Assembly (NCBI GenBank): GCA_016302545.1
Contig: JAEDNK010000009.1
Coordinates: 1 to 24,205 of the forward strand
From: Bacillota bacterium
GTDB taxonomy: Bacteria; Bacillota; Clostridia; Peptostreptococcales; Anaerovoracaceae
Direction of reading: 5' to 3'
DNA: 24,205 nucleotides
Below, one piece after another: positions 23,179 through 24,205 of this stretch. The position numbers and the translations under genes are program-made. Position 1 is the first letter of the stretch, and each line of letters starts with the position of its first letter. Below the pieces are notes generated by a model. That model ran no database searches. It worked only from the letters and a program-made list of their open reading frames with translations, and was not told the origin of the DNA.

Positions 23179-23193
23179 TGCGGCCTTGCCGCA
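23179..23193 (+). promoter_or_regulatory. 5'-leader hairpin abutting the amidohydrolase ribosome-binding site
   Basis: TGCGGC (23179-23184) pairs perfectly with GCCGCA (23188-23193) over a 3-base loop. GAGGAGG starts at the very next base, so the stem could affect ribosome loading or mRNA stability. No regulator is evident. Confidence 0.45.
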
Positions 23194-23208
23194 GAGGAGG
23201 TATTGACG

Positions 23209-24205
23209 ATGAATTATTTGGAAGAAGCAAAAGAGCTCGCATCAGAGCTTAAAGAAATAAGAAGACATATACACAGCTGTCCCGAGGCGGGGCCTGCCCT
23301 TCCGGCTACCAAGGCTTTTGTCATGGACAAGCTTCGTGAATTCGGTTATGAGCCTGAGGAGATATGCGAAAGCGGAATCGTGGCAGTTCTGCGGGGCGGC
23401 AGTTCTGCCGCCCCTGCGGACGCAGCTTCTGACGGCGTGAATACTATTCTCCTTCGTGCCGACATGGACGCTCTGGCAATAAAAGAGGAAGCCCCTGTTG
23501 ATTTCGCTTCCGATAACGGTTTTATGCACGCCTGCGGCCACGATATGCACGCGACAATGCTCCTTGGTGCCGCAAAGCTTCTTAAGGCTCATCAGGACGA
23601 ACTTAAGGGCAATGTGAAGTTGGTTTTCCAGCCTGACGAGGAAGGCTTCACAGGGGCTAAAAAGATGCTGGCTGCCGGAGTCCTTGAAAATCCAAAGGTT
23701 GACGCCGCTATGGCGCTGCATGTCAATTCAGGCACACCATCCGGCATGTTTCTCTGTGGTCAGGGTGTCTGCATGGCAGGCTGCACACTTTTCAGAATTA
23801 AAGTTAAAGGAACAGGCTGTCACGGTGCAATGCCTGAAACGGGTGTTGACCCTATCAATATTGCTGCACATATCTACCTTTCACTTCAGGAAATCGTTGC
23901 AAGAGAAATAACGCCTACCTCACCTGTTGCACTTACAATCGGCAAGTTCGACGGCGGCAAAGCTCCTAATATTATTCCTGAAGAAGTTGTAATGGAGGGA
24001 ACCATAAGAACTATGGACAGAGACCTGTCCGCAAAGATTTATAAGAGAATTGAAGAAATTTCAACACAGACTGCCGCTCTTTTCCGCGGCTCTGCCGAGG
24101 TTACGGAGATAGCCTCCGCTCCTCCTCTTCTCAACGATAAAGAGCTTGTAAAAGAAATGGCCGGATATATCAAAGAAATCACCGACCCATCTAAAGTATA
24201 TTTAT
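23209..24205 (+). CDS. M20-family amidohydrolase (partial, runs off the right edge)
   Basis: 332 codons are visible with no stop before the window ends. This is a zinc/manganese M20D amidohydrolase of the type that deacylates N-acyl amino acids (hippurate/IAA-amino-acid hydrolase, N-acetyl-diaminopimelate deacetylase and aminobenzoyl-glutamate hydrolase relatives). Motifs in order: RRHIHSCPE, LLRADMDALAI, MHACGHDMHATMLLGAA (Cys/His metal ligands), FQPDEEG (catalytic glutamate), ALHV, and KGTGCHGAMPETGVDP in the dimerisation lid domain. The substrate cannot be told from this. ATG 23209 has GAGGAGG eight bases upstream. An Ala/Ser-rich insertion (about residues 63-75) before the LLRADMD strand is encoded by a GC-rich palindrome. 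It is the only gene transcribed to the right. Confidence 0.9.
   Translation, partial: MNYLEEAKELASELKEIRRHIHSCPEAGPALPATKAFVMDKLREFGYEPEEICESGIVAVLRGGSSAAPADAASDGVNTILLRADMDALAIKEEAPVDFASDNGFMHACGHDMHATMLLGAAKLLKAHQDELKGNVKLVFQPDEEGFTGAKKMLAAGVLENPKVDAAMALHVNSGTPSGMFLCGQGVCMAGCTLFRIKVKGTGCHGAMPETGVDPINIAAHIYLSLQEIVAREITPTSPVALTIGKFDGGKAPNIIPEEVVMEGTIRTMDRDLSAKIYKRIEEISTQTAALFRGSAEVTEIASAPPLLNDKELVKEMAGYIKEITDPSKVYL
23382..23414. repeat. Direct repeat plus GC-rich palindrome inside the amidohydrolase gene
   Basis: GGCAGTTCTGC occurs twice, at 23382-23392 and 23398-23408 (period 16). The second copy lies within a perfect palindrome of 10-base arms (GGGGCGGCAG 23393-23402, CTGCCGCCCC 23405-23414) around TT. 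It falls in codons for the RGGSSAAPA segment. Confidence 0.7.

Noticed and set aside
23242..23721. Minus-strand open frame of 159 codons within the amidohydrolase region
   Set aside because: The plus frame carries all M20 motifs (HACGHD, FQPDEEG); the minus frame shows none and is a shadow.

Overview
The window is almost entirely a tightly packed minus-strand run of housekeeping and sporulation genes from an endospore-forming member of the Clostridia (low-to-mid GC Firmicute). Evidence for this is a complete spoIIIA operon, an Asp23-nusB-xseA-xseB-ispA-dxs-tlyA block, and a mutS-mutL-miaA-ynbB-like block in Firmicute-style order. Shine-Dalgarno sequences are strong (AGGAGG type) nearly everywhere, and many genes overlap or abut, so long polycistronic mRNAs are likely. 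I cannot name the species.

Layout from right to left, which is the direction of transcription for the minus strand. A plus-strand M20-family amidohydrolase starts at 23209 and runs off the right edge; it is divergent from the spoIIIA operon. The intergenic strip between them holds a good match to a sigma-E promoter (for spoIIIA) that overlaps an extended -10 sigma-A-type promoter (for the amidohydrolase). spoIIIAA-AH (23075 to 18892) encodes the channel joining mother cell and forespore during engulfment. Two subunits look reduced: SpoIIIAF is only 55 residues (two membrane helices, no soluble domain), and SpoIIIAG is 120 residues with a minimal ring-building domain. A strong sigma-A promoter (18859-18887) then starts the asp23-nusB-Kae1 paralog-xseA-xseB-ispA-dxs-tlyA run: stress/envelope protein, transcription antitermination, exonuclease VII and isoprenoid precursor synthesis. 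A class I aminotransferase follows, ending in tandem hairpins.

Next comes mutS-mutL (mismatch repair), miaA (tRNA isopentenylation), a tyrosine recombinase with a full set of catalytic residues, a YnbB-like PLP enzyme and a TVP38/TMEM64 membrane protein, all within 25 bases of each other and closed by a terminator at 2247-2291. The left end holds an XRE regulator fused to a membrane domain, a small membrane-anchored LysM protein resembling the SOS division inhibitor YneA, and a small zinc-ribbon protein.

The most informative regulatory signal is a cluster of three LexA-type (GAAC-N4-GTTY-like) boxes around a sigma-A promoter in front of the LysM gene. This supports a DNA-damage-induced cell-division inhibitor even though lexA is not in the window. 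I saw no rRNA, tRNA, CRISPR array, insertion sequence or prophage, and no gene-free stretch above 300 bases. No clearly new multi-gene system is visible. The best candidates for follow-up are the slimmed SpoIIIAF/AG pair, the SOS-controlled LysM gene, the recombinase embedded in a housekeeping operon, and the hairpins upstream of mutS.
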